Below are positions 25,872-35,846 of a DNA stretch of 64,000 nucleotides, one piece after another. This DNA comes from an uncultured Actinomycetes bacterium. GTDB taxonomy: Bacteria; Actinomycetota; Acidimicrobiia; Acidimicrobiales; Acidimicrobilacustridaceae. Every line of letters starts with the position of its first letter. Position 1 is the stretch's first letter. The notes beneath the pieces are model-generated. The model did no database searches and was not told the origin of the DNA. It saw only the letters and a program-made list of their open reading frames with translations. The stretch spans positions 59,680 to 123,679 of the forward strand of contig CALEHQ010000028.1 in assembly GCA_937876315.1 (NCBI GenBank). The letters run 5' to 3'. Made by a program: the position numbers and the translations under genes.

Positions 25872-26980
25872 GCGGTATCGAAGAAGCACTGTTGGTTCTC
25901 GCCGACGGCACCGTGTTTGAAGGTGAAGCAATTGGCGCTCGACGCGACGATGGCATCACGTCAGGTGAGGTTGTGTTCAACACGGCACTTACGGGCTATC
26001 AGGAAATCATCACCGACCCTTCCTACGCCGGTCAGCTCATTACGTTCACCTATCCCCATATCGGTAACTACGGCGTTACTTCATTCGACGACGAATCGCG
26101 CCGGCCATTCACGCGCGGCATCATCATTCGCGATATGGCTCGCCGCCGCAGCAACTGGCGAGCCGAAGGTGATCTCCAGTCATTCCTTCAGAAGGCTGGT
26201 GTCCCGGGCATTGCAGGTATCGACACACGTCGCCTTACCCGACATATACGGGACCTCGGTGCGATGCCCGGTGCGTTTGGTACGGCATCTCAATCAGCGC
26301 TTCTCGCCGCAGCGAAGGCTGAGCACGGAACGAGCGGCGTCGATCTGGTCAGTTTGGTGACCTGCGCATCGCCCTACGAGTTCGCCTTCACCGGCTCCAA
26401 TGGCCGAGCCCCTAAGCGTGTCGTGGCCTACGACTTTGGCATCAAGACCACAATCCTTCGTCATCTCTCGGGCATCGCAACGGTCGAAGTCGTTCCTGCC
26501 GACACACCGGCTTCCGAGGTCCTCGCTCGCAACCCCGATGGCGTATTTCTTTCGAATGGTCCCGGTGATCCAGCAGCGGTGATTGGTGCCCCGCAAATCA
26601 TCGATGGATTACTAGGCGAGGTTCCGATCTTCGGCATCTGCCTCGGACACCAGTTATTAGCAACCGCGCTTGGTGCCGACACCTACAAACTTCCGTTCGG
26701 CCATCATGGCGGCAACCATCCCGTCTGCCGTCTCGATACCGGAGCGGTCGAGATCACGAGCCAAAACCACAACTATGCAGTCGAGGACGGTTCGATCGGA
26801 CCAAAGGTTGAAGTCACTCATCGAAATCTCAACGATGGTGTGGTCGAAGGCCTTCGCAGTCTCGATGTGCCTGCATTCAGTGTGCAGTACCACCCCGAAG
26901 CGGGGCCGGGTCCGCATGATGCTGCGTACTTGTTCACCATGTTCGATGAACTCATGGATTCCGTGAAGGGAACCAACTAA
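25868..26980 (+). CDS. carA: Carbamoyl-phosphate synthase small (glutaminase) subunit
   Basis: CarA (370 residues) releases ammonia from glutamine for CarB. The N-terminal part contains [21 protein letters not shown]. The class I glutaminase has the nucleophile Cys258 in [10 protein letters not shown] and the His-Glu pair in [13 protein letters not shown] 25868 overlaps the pyrC stop; the upstream extension of the frame is pyrC in another phase. Carbamoyl phosphate feeds both this operon and arginine synthesis (argF, further along), so control only by PyrR would have to be balanced with arginine demand. Confidence 0.95.
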   Translation: MSGIEEALLVLADGTVFEGEAIGARRDDGITSGEVVFNTALTGYQEIITDPSYAGQLITFTYPHIGNYGVTSFDDESRRPFTRGIIIRDMARRRSNWRAEGDLQSFLQKAGVPGIAGIDTRRLTRHIRDLGAMPGAFGTASQSALLAAAKAEHGTSGVDLVSLVTCASPYEFAFTGSNGRAPKRVVAYDFGIKTTILRHLSGIATVEVVPADTPASEVLARNPDGVFLSNGPGDPAAVIGAPQIIDGLLGEVPIFGICLGHQLLATALGADTYKLPFGHHGGNHPVCRLDTGAVEITSQNHNYAVEDGSIGPKVEVTHRNLNDGVVEGLRSLDVPAFSVQYHPEAGPGPHDAAYLFTMFDELMDSVKGTN

Positions 26981-29900
26981 TGCCACGCCGTACTGACATC
27001 GAAACCATCCTGCTGATCGGTTCAGGCCCGATCGTCATCGGTCAGGCCTGTGAATTCGACTACTCCGGTACCCAAGCGTGTCGGATCCTTCGTCAAGAGG
27101 GATACCGAGTCGTGCTCGCCAACTCAAACCCGGCGACGATCATGACCGATCCCGACTTTGCCGATGCCACCTACATCGAACCACTCGATCTCGAAGTACT
27201 TACGCGGATCATCGAACGCGAACGCCCCGACGCGTTGTTGCCCACGCTTGGTGGACAAACTGCCCTGAATCTCGCGATGGCTCTCGAAGAAGCCGGAGTG
27301 CTTGCGCAGTACAACGTCGAAATGATCGGCGCCGATGCACTTGCAATCGCAACCGCGGAAGATCGCGAACTGTTCAAGCAAGCAATGGCCGAAATTGGAC
27401 TGGCCACGCCGAAATCAGCAACGGCGCACACATTCGAAGAAGCAATGAATGTTGTCGGATCCATTGGTATTCCTTGCGTCATTCGACCCGCATACATCCT
27501 TGGTGGTCGCGGTACCGGTATTGCGTCGACCATGGAAGAGTTCGAAAAGGTAGCGGCCTTCGGACTCGAGTCCAGCCCCATTTCTGAAATCCTGATCGAG
27601 CGGTCAATCGCCGGTTGGAAAGAGTACGAACTCGAGGTCATGCGAGATCATGCTGACAATTGCGTGATTGTTTGCTCGATCGAAAATGTCGACCCCATGG
27701 GCGTGCACACCGGCGATTCCATCACCGTCGCTCCTGCACAAACGCTTTCCGATTACGAATACCAACTCATGCGTGATGCGGCATTTGCTGTCATGCGCCG
27801 AGTCGGCGTCGAAACGGGCGGCTCCAACGTTCAGTTCGCCGTGAATCCTGAGAACGGCGACATGGTTGTGATCGAAATGAATCCGCGTGTGTCGCGTTCG
27901 TCGGCACTCGCATCGAAGGCCACAGGTTTCCCGATCGCAAAGATCGCAGCGCGACTCGCCGTTGGGTACACCCTCGATGAAATTCCGAACGACATCACCA
28001 AGATGACGCCGGCTTCGTTTGAGCCCACCATCGATTACGTCGTCACCAAGATCCCGCGCTGGGCATTCGAAAAGTTTCCTGGCACCAGCGGCGTCCTCGG
28101 AACGCAGATGCAGTCGGTTGGCGAGGTAATGGCGATCGGACGCACGTTCCCCGAGTCACTCCAAAAGGGACTCCGATCGCTCGAGCAAGGACGACTTGGG
28201 CTCAACTGCGACCCAGGTGAGGCGGCCTATGACGACATGCCCATCGACGAGCTTCTCGCTCAGGCATGCATCGGAACCCCCGAACGGATCTTCCAACTCG
28301 AGGCAGTACTGCGTCGTGGTAAGTCGATTGAAGAGGTGTACGCCGCCACCAAGGTCGATCCATGGTTCCTCGATCAAATGTCTTCGATCACCGAAGAGCG
28401 CGCTCACCTGGCTGAAGTCGGATTCCAAGACCTGACTTGTACTGGCTGGAAGCGTGCGAAGCGGTTGGGCTTCTCCGATGCCCAGCTCGCGTGGTTGTGG
28501 GGCCGCACCGAAGCCGAGGTTCGCTCGCGTCGATTGGAGCTTGGAGTCCTCCCTACCTACAAGACCGTCGACACATGTGCCGCTGAGTTCGATGCGAAAA
28601 CGCCGTATCACTACTCAACATGGGAAGACACCGACGAGGTCGCACCATCAGATCGCAAAAAGGTCATCATCCTCGGCTCTGGTCCGAACCGAATCGGTCA
28701 AGGCATCGAGTTTGATTACTGCTGCGTGCACGCGTCATTTGCGCTGCGTGATGCTGGCTTCGAAACCATCATGGTGAATTGCAACCCGGAAACGGTCTCG
28801 ACCGATTACGACACCAGCGATCGTTTGTACTTCGAACCACTCACTCATGAAGACGTCATGAACGTCATCGATGCGGAGAAACCAGTCGGTGTCATCGTGT
28901 CCCTTGGTGGACAAACGCCGCTCAAACTGTCGAACACGCTTCCAGCTCAACTCATCGTTGGTACATCTCCAGCGTCAATCGATGCAGCAGAAGATCGCGA
29001 ACTCTGGAACGCTCTGTGTGCACGGCTTGAGATTCCCCAGCCTGCCGGTGGCACTGCTGCCGATATCGACGCAGCTCTAACTATCACCTCGCGCATCGGT
29101 TACCCGGTTCTCGTCCGTCCCAGTTACGTGCTCGGCGGCCGGGCAATGGAAATCGTTTACGACGACGAAGGTCTTCGTGTCGCAATGACCCAGCTCGCAA
29201 CATTCGGAAGTCTTGGCAAAGAAGGCGGACTCTCGGCTGAACGACCAGTGCTTGTCGACCGGTTCCTTGAAGACGCCACAGAGGTCGACGTCGACTCCAT
29301 TCGCGATGTCAATGGCGATTTCGTCATCGGCGGCATCATGGAACACGTCGAAGAAGCGGGCGTGCACTCTGGCGACTCCGCTTGCGTTATCCCGCCGTAT
29401 TCGTTGTCGGCTGAAACCATTGCCGTGTTGACTGACTACAGCCGTCGCATTGCCGACGCTCTTGGGGTCATCGGATTGCTCAACGTCCAGTACGCGGTAA
29501 AGAGCGGCCAGGTTTTTGTGATCGAGGCCAATCCGCGTGCGAGCCGCACCGTTCCATTCGTGGCGAAGGCCACCGGGGTTCCGCTCGCCAAGGTGGCCGC
29601 CCGCGTGATGCTTGGTGCGACGCTCACCGAACTGCGTGCTGAAGGATTGTTGTCTGAACCCGTGCAGGGCGATCACGTCGCTGTCAAAGAGGCTGTGCTG
29701 CCATTCAGTCGCTTTCCCGAAGCCGACGCGTTGCTCGGCCCGGAAATGCGGTCGACTGGTGAGGTCATGGGAATCGACCTCACCTTCGGACTCGCTTTCG
29801 CCAAGAGTCAGTTGGCTGCAGGCACAAACCTCCCGACATCCGGCACGGTGTTTCTCTCACTCGCTGATCGCGACAAAGAGGTCGGCGTGAAGACAGCGCA

Positions 29901-30264
29901 ACGGTTCCGCGAACTTGGATTTCTGATCGCCGCGACTTCTGGCACCGCAGAGCATCTGACACGCAATGGCATCGACGTTGCGACAGTGGTGGCAAAGATC
30001 GGCGAGCCCGATGGTCAAGATGCTGTCGATCTCATCGAAAGCGGCGACGTTGTCCTTGTCGTCAACTCACCGCGGGGTCGAGGTCCACGTGCCGATGGTG
30101 CACATATTCGTGCTGCTGCTGGAAAGCACAACATCCCCCTGCTCACCACTGGGGCTGCAGGTCTCGCCGCAGTGAACGGAATGGCCGACCGGGCGGAACA
30201 TCCTCTCGAGGTCCGCCCCTTGCAGGAATATCACCAGGGAGTTCGTCGCGGGGGAGCCTCCTAA
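26980..30264 (+). CDS. carB: Carbamoyl-phosphate synthase large subunit
   Basis: CarB (1094 residues) has the usual duplicated architecture: two ATP-grasp synthetase halves (about residues 1-400 and 555-935), each opening with a near-identical IGSGP-IxIGQ-EFDY stretch ([20 protein letters not shown] and [18 protein letters not shown]), an oligomerisation region between them, and a C-terminal MGS-like regulatory domain (about 940-1090). The MGS domain is where UMP and ornithine act in enteric enzymes. The start shares one base with the carA stop and the end shares one base with pyrD. Confidence 0.97.
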   Translation: MPRRTDIETILLIGSGPIVIGQACEFDYSGTQACRILRQEGYRVVLANSNPATIMTDPDFADATYIEPLDLEVLTRIIERERPDALLPTLGGQTALNLAMALEEAGVLAQYNVEMIGADALAIATAEDRELFKQAMAEIGLATPKSATAHTFEEAMNVVGSIGIPCVIRPAYILGGRGTGIASTMEEFEKVAAFGLESSPISEILIERSIAGWKEYELEVMRDHADNCVIVCSIENVDPMGVHTGDSITVAPAQTLSDYEYQLMRDAAFAVMRRVGVETGGSNVQFAVNPENGDMVVIEMNPRVSRSSALASKATGFPIAKIAARLAVGYTLDEIPNDITKMTPASFEPTIDYVVTKIPRWAFEKFPGTSGVLGTQMQSVGEVMAIGRTFPESLQKGLRSLEQGRLGLNCDPGEAAYDDMPIDELLAQACIGTPERIFQLEAVLRRGKSIEEVYAATKVDPWFLDQMSSITEERAHLAEVGFQDLTCTGWKRAKRLGFSDAQLAWLWGRTEAEVRSRRLELGVLPTYKTVDTCAAEFDAKTPYHYSTWEDTDEVAPSDRKKVIILGSGPNRIGQGIEFDYCCVHASFALRDAGFETIMVNCNPETVSTDYDTSDRLYFEPLTHEDVMNVIDAEKPVGVIVSLGGQTPLKLSNTLPAQLIVGTSPASIDAAEDRELWNALCARLEIPQPAGGTAADIDAALTITSRIGYPVLVRPSYVLGGRAMEIVYDDEGLRVAMTQLATFGSLGKEGGLSAERPVLVDRFLEDATEVDVDSIRDVNGDFVIGGIMEHVEEAGVHSGDSACVIPPYSLSAETIAVLTDYSRRIADALGVIGLLNVQYAVKSGQVFVIEANPRASRTVPFVAKATGVPLAKVAARVMLGATLTELRAEGLLSEPVQGDHVAVKEAVLPFSRFPEADALLGPEMRSTGEVMGIDLTFGLAFAKSQLAAGTNLPTSGTVFLSLADRDKEVGVKTAQRFRELGFLIAATSGTAEHLTRNGIDVATVVAKIGEPDGQDAVDLIESGDVVLVVNSPRGRGPRADGAHIRAAAGKHNIPLLTTGAAGLAAVNGMADRAEHPLEVRPLQEYHQGVRRGGAS

Positions 30265-31208
30265 TGCTCGGTCGCCGTCGTTCCGGAGCACCGGTTGATC
30301 TCACGACCACCGTGGGTTCACTCACGTTGCGCGCTCCGGTGATGACGGCATCAGGCACCGCTGGCCACGGAGACGAACTCAGCGCTTATGTCGATCTTTC
30401 GGTGCTGGGTGCAGTCGTGGTGAAGTCGCTCTACCCCGAACCATGGGCGGGAAATGCTGCGCCACGGGTTCACGAAACTCCCGCCGGCATGATCAATAGC
30501 GTTGGACTTCAGGGTCCAGGTGTTCGCAAATGGCTCGAAGAAGAGCTCCCTGCAGTGATCGCAACTGGCGCCACTGTCGTTGCAAGTATCTGGGGCTCAA
30601 CTATTGACGACTATGCGCGTGCTGCAGAGATGTTGCGCGACGCTCCACCTGAAGTCGTTGCGGTTGAAGTCAACGTGTCGTGTCCGAATCATCATGACCG
30701 CAATCGGATGTTTGCCCACGCACCGCACACGACTGCCGAAGCGATCCAAGCTTCATCGGTGTGCGGACTCCCGATGTGGGCGAAACTCAGTCCGAACGTT
30801 TCTGACCTTGCATCTATCGCAAAGGCAGCGCACGAAGCAGGCGCCGACGCGGTCACATTGGTGAACACCGTCCTTGGTATGGCGATCGATCCCGAAACCC
30901 GCAACTACCGACTCGGTGGTGGCGGTGGCGGACTTTCTGGTCCCGCCATTCACCCGGTGGCAGTGCGCGCTGTGCACGATGTCTACGCGGCGTATCCAGA
31001 GATTCCGATTATTGGTGTCGGCGGAGTCGCACGCGGTGTCGACGCGATCGAGTTGATGATGGCTGGCGCAAGCGCGATCCAAGTCGGTACCGCTTCATTC
31101 GCAGATCCTCGAAGCGTCGCACGCGTGCAGAACGAGATTCAGGAGTGGTGTTCCGGGCATGGCGTTCGGTCTGTGAGCGAGTTAGTCGGAGTCGTCCATG
31201 ACCGTTGA
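30264..31208 (+). CDS. pyrD: Dihydroorotate dehydrogenase, class 1 type
   Basis: A 314-residue TIM-barrel flavoprotein. VNVSCPN places Cys140 as the active-site base, which defines class 1; class 2 membrane enzymes have Ser there. It begins with LTLRAPVMTASGTAGHG and has VVVKSLYPEPWAGN, AKLSPNVSDL and the FMN-phosphate region IGVGGVARGVDAIELMMAGASAIQVGTA. Class 1B enzymes normally need the iron-sulfur partner PyrK, but no pyrK lies in this operon or window. It may be elsewhere, or the enzyme may use another acceptor. The gene overlaps pyrF by 11 bases. Confidence 0.92.
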   Translation: MLGRRRSGAPVDLTTTVGSLTLRAPVMTASGTAGHGDELSAYVDLSVLGAVVVKSLYPEPWAGNAAPRVHETPAGMINSVGLQGPGVRKWLEEELPAVIATGATVVASIWGSTIDDYARAAEMLRDAPPEVVAVEVNVSCPNHHDRNRMFAHAPHTTAEAIQASSVCGLPMWAKLSPNVSDLASIAKAAHEAGADAVTLVNTVLGMAIDPETRNYRLGGGGGGLSGPAIHPVAVRAVHDVYAAYPEIPIIGVGGVARGVDAIELMMAGASAIQVGTASFADPRSVARVQNEIQEWCSGHGVRSVSELVGVVHDR

Positions 31209-31923
31209 GGAATTTGATTTCAGTAGCGGGGCCCCCGAAGCAATCCGCTCGCGTCTGGCACTTGCACTCGATGTCGACGACATCGTCACTGCTCGTCGAA
31301 TTGCACATGCGCTTAAGCCCTGGTTTGGTGTCGCAAAAGTTGGCCTTGAGCTTTTCAGCGCCGCCGGCCCCGAGGCCATTGAAGCAATGATCGGCGACGA
31401 TTTTGCTGTCTTTGCCGATTTGAAACTTCTCGATATCCCCACCACGGTGAATAAGGCAGCACGGGTGATGGGTTCGCTTGGAGTGTCCTATCTCACCGTC
31501 CACACTCGCGCTGGTGTCGACCATCTGCGAGCCGGAGTCGAAGGGGTCGCCGACGGTGCATCGGCGGCAGGTTTTCCTGCACCGACGTGTCTGGGTATCA
31601 CGGTGCTTACAAGTGAGCAGGCAGATCTGCATGCGCTTGAACAACGAGTCAGCATTGTTCTCGATGCACAGTGCGGAGGTCTGGTGTGTTCGGCCAGCGA
31701 TCTCGCGACGGTTCGTGCAGTGGCACCAGACCTGGTCACGGTCGTGCCAGGAATTCGACCCGCCGGAGTAGGCGTCAACGATCAAGCGCGACCAGCGACG
31801 CCATCCGAGGCCGTGGCTTCGGGTGCTGACGTTCTGGTCATCGGACGTGCCGTCACCCACGCAGACGACCCCGTCGCGGCAGCAATTTCGATCGCCGTCG
31901 AGGTTGCTAGAGCGCTTTCCTAG
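31198..31923 (+). CDS. pyrF: Orotidine 5'-phosphate decarboxylase
   Basis: PyrF (241 residues) makes UMP, the last step of the pathway. LALALDVDD and the catalytic array FADLKLLDIPTTV (Asp, Lys and Asp of DxKxxD) are seen, and the phosphate-binding end is VVPGIRPAGVG with DVLVIGRAVTHADDP. The pattern and length fit the group of PyrF common in most bacteria, not the longer mycobacterial type. It overlaps pyrD by 11 bases and closes the pyr operon. mihF follows with its own promoter-like box. Confidence 0.93.
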   Translation: MTVEEFDFSSGAPEAIRSRLALALDVDDIVTARRIAHALKPWFGVAKVGLELFSAAGPEAIEAMIGDDFAVFADLKLLDIPTTVNKAARVMGSLGVSYLTVHTRAGVDHLRAGVEGVADGASAAGFPAPTCLGITVLTSEQADLHALEQRVSIVLDAQCGGLVCSASDLATVRAVAPDLVTVVPGIRPAGVGVNDQARPATPSEAVASGADVLVIGRAVTHADDPVAAAISIAVEVARALS

Positions 31924-31966
31924 ACCTGTCGGGGGCTGGCCCGGACGACGGCCTTAGGGCAACGAC

Positions 31967-31972
31967 TATGGT
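31967..31972 (+). promoter_or_regulatory. Predicted -10 box TATGGT for mihF
   Basis: TATGGT ends 7 bases before ATG 31980. The upstream in-frame ATG at 31968 lies inside this box and would not be in the mRNA, so the box decides the start codon. Confidence 0.55.
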
Positions 31973-31979
31973 CTCGCCC

Positions 31980-32297
31980 ATGCCGCAGCCTCCTGTACTC
32001 ACTCCAGAACAACGGCAGGCCGCGCTCGCGAAAGCCGCTGAAGCGCGTCGAGCCCGAGCCGTGGTCAAGGACAAGTTGAAATCCGGTGAACTGTCGTTCC
32101 GTCAAGTTCTTGATCTCGCTGGTACCGATGAACTTGTTGCCGGTATCAAAATTCTCGCGATTCTCGAATCGCTTCCAGGCGTCGGCAAAGTCAAGGCACG
32201 ACGCGCGATGACCGAGATTGGCATCGCCGACACTCGCCGATTGCGCGGTCTCGGTGAACAGCAGCGCAAGGCCCTCTTGGCCGCGTTCGGCAACTGA
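31980..32297 (+). CDS. mihF: Integration host factor, actinobacterial type
   Basis: A 105-residue nucleoid protein of the mIHF family, found only in actinobacteria and unrelated to enteric IHF. The basic N-terminal helix (QRQAALAKAAEARRARAVVKD) is followed by the H2TH-like DNA-binding part LESLPGVGKVKARRAMTEIGI and RRLRGLGEQQRKALL. In streptomycetes and mycobacteria it also stands before gmk and affects nucleoid structure and gene expression. ATG 31980 is chosen over 31968 because of the promoter box. It is one of the best taxonomic markers in the window. Confidence 0.92.
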   Translation: MPQPPVLTPEQRQAALAKAAEARRARAVVKDKLKSGELSFRQVLDLAGTDELVAGIKILAILESLPGVGKVKARRAMTEIGIADTRRLRGLGEQQRKALLAAFGN

Positions 32298-32307
32298 CCG
32301 AACTCTC

Positions 32308-32844
32308 GTGATCATCGTCGTTTGCGGACCCGGGGGAGTGGGCAAGGGCACCGTTGTCTCTCGCCTCGTCGCTGCTGATCCGAAGCTTTGGCTCTCCCGA
32401 TCGTGGAGCACTCGTGAACGGCGACCGAGCGAGCGCGAAGACGCCTACGTCTGGCGCACCCGGGAAGAGTTCGAAGCCCACGCCGCCGAGGGTGGATTCC
32501 TTGAATATGCCGAATTTCTTGGCAATCTCTACGGCACACCTTGGCCCGACGGCGCCGATGGTCGAGATGTGATTCTCGAAATCGATGTCCAAGGGGCCGC
32601 CCAGGTGCTTCAACGGGTGCCTGATTGCCTGTTCATCCTCCTTGAGCCGCCTTCGGCTGAGGTCCAAGCCGAACGCCTGCGGGGGCGGGGAGACCCTCCT
32701 GAGCAGGCGGAGCGCCGCATTGCTGTGGCCCAGGCCGAATTGGCCGAAGGTCGTCGATTAGGTGCGATTTGCATCGTGAACGACGATCTTGACCGCACGG
32801 TGGCAGAGGTTGAAGGGCTCATTGCCGAGCATCGCTCGGCCTAA
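32308..32844 (+). CDS. gmk: Guanylate kinase
   Basis: Gmk (178 residues) phosphorylates GMP. The P-loop reads GPGGVGKGT (residues 7-15), with Gly where many have Ser. WSTRERRPSEREDAYVW matches the GMP-binding region, followed by FLEYAEFLGNLYGTP and VILEIDVQGAAQV. GTG 32308 leaves only six residues before the P-loop, shorter than usual, but the frame upstream is mihF out of phase and offers no better start. It stands 10 bases after mihF with no visible ribosome-binding site. Confidence 0.92.
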   Translation: MIIVVCGPGGVGKGTVVSRLVAADPKLWLSRSWSTRERRPSEREDAYVWRTREEFEAHAAEGGFLEYAEFLGNLYGTPWPDGADGRDVILEIDVQGAAQVLQRVPDCLFILLEPPSAEVQAERLRGRGDPPEQAERRIAVAQAELAEGRRLGAICIVNDDLDRTVAEVEGLIAEHRSA

Positions 32845-32902
32845 CGAGATTCCTCAGGCACACCAAGATTCCCAGCAATGTGGTCCGAGCGGGTGTCTGC
32901 GG

Positions 32903-32908
32903 TAGCAT
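32903..32908 (+). promoter_or_regulatory. Possible -10 box TAGCAT for rpoZ
   Basis: TAGCAT stands about 90 bases before the rpoZ start and would give a leader of roughly 80 bases. It is preceded by CGG as at other promoter boxes in the window. The intervening sequence shows no obvious structure. Confidence 0.4.
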
Positions 32909-32997
32909 TGCCCCTCTTCTCTGAGGCAGTTCTGCGGCGTTCAGCAGGATTCTCAGTCCGCAAGTCTTCTGTCCCCAATCCGTAACGAAGGTGTGCC

Positions 32998-33336
32998 GTG
33001 GCCCAGATCCATGACTCGATGGTGAACCCCCGAATCGAAGTTCTTCTCTCGAAGGTCGATTCGCGATTCACACTGGTTTCGCTCGGCGCGCAGCGCGCTC
33101 GTCAGATCAACGCCTACTTCAACCAACTTAGTGAAGGACAGGGCTCCAATGTTCCGCCGCAGGTGACCTCTCTCGCCCGCAAGCCGCTCTCGATTGCGTT
33201 CGAGGAAATCTCGGCCGACAAGATCATCCCCGTGCGCGTCGATCCCGCCGAACTCCTCCTCGAGGACGTCGTCGAAGGCATCGATGAAACCGTCGAATTG
33301 GCTGAGGCCATCGACGAAGCACCTGAGGCTGACTGA
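32998..33336 (+). CDS. rpoZ: DNA-directed RNA polymerase omega subunit
   Basis: Omega (112 residues) helps assemble RNA polymerase. It begins MAQIHDSMVNPRIEVLLSK, then SRFTLVSLGAQRARQINAY, the conserved core that contacts the beta-prime subunit, and KPLSIAFEEIS; the tail is acidic. GTG 32998 has a good ribosome-binding site (CGAAGG) six bases upstream, in contrast to the leaderless neighbours. The order gmk-rpoZ-coaBC-metK-priA is standard in actinobacteria. Confidence 0.92.
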   Translation: MAQIHDSMVNPRIEVLLSKVDSRFTLVSLGAQRARQINAYFNQLSEGQGSNVPPQVTSLARKPLSIAFEEISADKIIPVRVDPAELLLEDVVEGIDETVELAEAIDEAPEAD

Positions 33337-33361
33337 CCGACCTGTTGTCGGTTCTGCGGGC

Positions 33362-34570
33362 ATGACCCTCACATCCCGTCGCATCGTTCTCGGAGTCACC
33401 GGGGGAATCGCCGCGTACAAAGCGGTCGACGTTTGTCGTCGGCTTGTCGACGCGGGCGCGCATGTCGTGCCGATCATGACCGAAGGTGCAAATCACTTCA
33501 TCGGTGAAACAACGCTGTCGGCCCTTGCATCGGAAAAGGTGCAGACATCGCTGTGGGATGAAACCTCACCCATTCCACATACTCGTCTCGGCCAGGACAA
33601 CGATCTGATTGTTGTTGCTCCTGCAACGGCACGACTTATCTCGGCATACGCCCATGGCTATTCCGACGATCTCCTCACCGCCACGCTGATCGCAACGCGT
33701 GCGCCCGTCGTCATTTGCCCGGCGATGCACACCGAAATGTGGGAACACCCGGCAGTGCAAGACAACCTTGCGTTGCTCGCTTCTCGTGGCGTGATCATTG
33801 TTCCGCCCGGCGAAGGTCGCCTTGCTGGTGGTGATGTCGGCACCGGTCGTCTTGCCGAGCCGTCTGACATCGTCGCCGCGATCGAACGCGCTCTTTCCGC
33901 AAACGACGACCTTGCCGGTGTTCGCGTACTTGTCACCGCTGGTGGAACTCGCGAAGCAATTGATCCGGTTCGAGTCATCACCAATCGCTCATCGGGCAAA
34001 CAGGGTTATGCGATCGCCGCTGAAGCGTTGTCTCGCGGTGCAAAAGTCACGCTTGTCACCACTGCGAACCTTCCAGCCCCTGCCGGCGCCGACGTCATCA
34101 ATGTCGTGAGTGCGGCAGACATGCAAGCAGCAGTAATGCCTGTCGCCGACGATCACGACGTGATTGTGATGGCCGCAGCGGTTGCCGATTTTCGGCCAGC
34201 TTCTATAGCCGATCACAAAATCAAGAAAGACGAGTTTGGTGCCGACGGTGAACGTCGGATCATGCTCGAACCCACCCATGATTTTCTCGTTGATCTCGGA
34301 CAACGCAAGGCTTCCGGACAGGTTTTGGTGGGCTTTGCCGCAGAGACCGACAACGTTCTCGACAATGCCCGTGGGAAGTTGGCACGAAAGAACCTTGACC
34401 TCATCGTGGCCAACGATGTGGGTGCTGACGGCGTCGGGTTCGAATGCGACACCAATGCAGTCACCATCCTTTCCGCCTCGGGCGATACCACTGCCATCGC
34501 CTTGACCGACAAACGTGCGGTGGCCAAGGCGGTACTCGACGCAGTTGTGGCCATCAGGTCCGACCGCTGA
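33362..34570 (+). CDS. coaBC: Bifunctional phosphopantothenoylcysteine decarboxylase / synthase
   Basis: CoaBC (402 residues) makes 4'-phosphopantetheine on the way to coenzyme A. The flavin-dependent CoaC half (residues 1-180) has [32 protein letters not shown] and [14 protein letters not shown]. The CoaB half starts near [27 protein letters not shown] and contains HKIKKDEFG with the Lys pair seen in CoaB, then VGFAAET and NDVG. ATG 33362 is 25 bases after rpoZ. A small inverted repeat, ACCGAC with GTCGGT (33336-33352), lies in the gap without a T run. Confidence 0.94.
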   Translation: MTLTSRRIVLGVTGGIAAYKAVDVCRRLVDAGAHVVPIMTEGANHFIGETTLSALASEKVQTSLWDETSPIPHTRLGQDNDLIVVAPATARLISAYAHGYSDDLLTATLIATRAPVVICPAMHTEMWEHPAVQDNLALLASRGVIIVPPGEGRLAGGDVGTGRLAEPSDIVAAIERALSANDDLAGVRVLVTAGGTREAIDPVRVITNRSSGKQGYAIAAEALSRGAKVTLVTTANLPAPAGADVINVVSAADMQAAVMPVADDHDVIVMAAAVADFRPASIADHKIKKDEFGADGERRIMLEPTHDFLVDLGQRKASGQVLVGFAAETDNVLDNARGKLARKNLDLIVANDVGADGVGFECDTNAVTILSASGDTTAIALTDKRAVAKAVLDAVVAIRSDR

Positions 34571-34622
34571 GGGTCTTTGCCCGACTAGGTTTCTCCCCGA
34601 ACCAACGACACAGGAGTATCCC

Positions 34623-35816
34623 GTGAGTAGCTGGACCTTCACCTCGGAATCAGTAACCGAGGGCCACCCAGACAAGATGGCCGATCAGATCTCCGATGCC
34701 ATCCTCGATGCAATGCTGGCAAACGACCCCATGAGTCGTGTCGCATGCGAAACCCTCGTCACCACGGGTCTTGCAATCATCGCCGGCGAAGTCACTACCT
34801 CCGGTTATGTCGACATTCCCAGCATCGTGCGCGACACCATCAAGGGCATCGGCTACGACCGAGAGTCCTACGGCTATGACGGCGAAACCGTTGGCGTCAT
34901 GGTCAGCCTCGACGCACAGTCTTCTGACATCGCTCAGGGCGTTGACGATTCTGAAGAAGTTCGTACCGGCACCTCTGGCGAAGACATCCTCAATAAGCAG
35001 GGTGCGGGCGATCAGGGAATGATGTTCGGTTACGCCTGCAACGAGACCGACGTGCTCATGCCGCTTCCGATTCACGTCGCCCATCGCATGGCCGAGCGCC
35101 TTGCCGACGTTCGCAAGGCCGGCACGGTTCCCTACCTTCGTCCCGATGGCAAGACTCAGGTCACCTTCGATTACGAGAACGGTAAGCCCGTTCGTTTGCG
35201 CACCGTGCTTATTTCCACTCAGCACGACGATGGCATCGACCGCGAGGAAGCGATCCGTCCCGACCTGATCGAGCATGTGATCCGTCCCGTCATTCCGGCA
35301 CAGTTCGCCAATGACGATTACCAGGTGCTCGTGAACCCGACTGGCCGTTTTGTTATCGGCGGTCCGGTTGGAGATGCTGGCCTTACCGGTCGAAAGATCA
35401 TTGTCGACACCTACGGCGGAATGGCTCGTCACGGTGGTGGCGCGTTCTCAGGAAAGGACCCGTCCAAGGTCGACCGCTCTGCTGCCTACGCCGCGCGTTG
35501 GGTGGCCAAGAACGTTGTTGCGGCTGGCGCCGCCGATCGTTGCGAAGTTCAGGTTGCCTACGCCATCGGTGTTGCGCACCCCGTTTCGATCATGGTCGAG
35601 ACCTTCGGCACGAACACCGTTGACGAAGAAAAGATTGCTGCTGCAGTTCGGGAAGTCTTCGACCTTCGTCCTGCAGCAATCGCACGCGACCTCGACCTCC
35701 GCAAGCCTCGCTACAAGCAGACCGCGGCCTACGGCCACTTCGGTCGCACCGGCGACGCGTTCACTTGGGAGCGCACCGACCGTGTCGACGCCCTCAAGTC
35801 GGAACTCGGTCTCTGA
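34623..35816 (+). CDS. metK: S-adenosylmethionine synthase
   Basis: MetK (397 residues) makes the methyl donor used by the methyltransferases nearby. [20 protein letters not shown] opens the protein, [12 protein letters not shown] is the ATP-site hexapeptide region, and [20 protein letters not shown] is the P-loop-like segment. A ribosome-binding site (CAGGAG) precedes GTG 34623, and a possible -10 box TAGGTT lies at 34586-34591. The gap to coaBC is only 52 bases, too small for a SAM riboswitch. Confidence 0.96.
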   Translation: MSSWTFTSESVTEGHPDKMADQISDAILDAMLANDPMSRVACETLVTTGLAIIAGEVTTSGYVDIPSIVRDTIKGIGYDRESYGYDGETVGVMVSLDAQSSDIAQGVDDSEEVRTGTSGEDILNKQGAGDQGMMFGYACNETDVLMPLPIHVAHRMAERLADVRKAGTVPYLRPDGKTQVTFDYENGKPVRLRTVLISTQHDDGIDREEAIRPDLIEHVIRPVIPAQFANDDYQVLVNPTGRFVIGGPVGDAGLTGRKIIVDTYGGMARHGGGAFSGKDPSKVDRSAAYAARWVAKNVVAAGAADRCEVQVAYAIGVAHPVSIMVETFGTNTVDEEKIAAAVREVFDLRPAAIARDLDLRKPRYKQTAAYGHFGRTGDAFTWERTDRVDALKSELGL

Positions 35817-35846
35817 TCATCCGGTTTCTTTCGGAACGGCGCTGAG

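Noticed and set aside
31968..32297. mihF starting at ATG 31968
   Set aside because: That ATG is part of the TATGGT promoter box; ATG 31980 follows it at the spacing seen elsewhere.
33336..33352. Terminator after rpoZ (ACCGAC/GTCGGT)
   Set aside because: A 6-bp stem without a T run, 10 bases before coaBC; it is more likely chance or a minor RNA structure.
34571..34622. SAM riboswitch before metK
   Set aside because: The gap is only 52 bases and shows none of the SAM-I stems.
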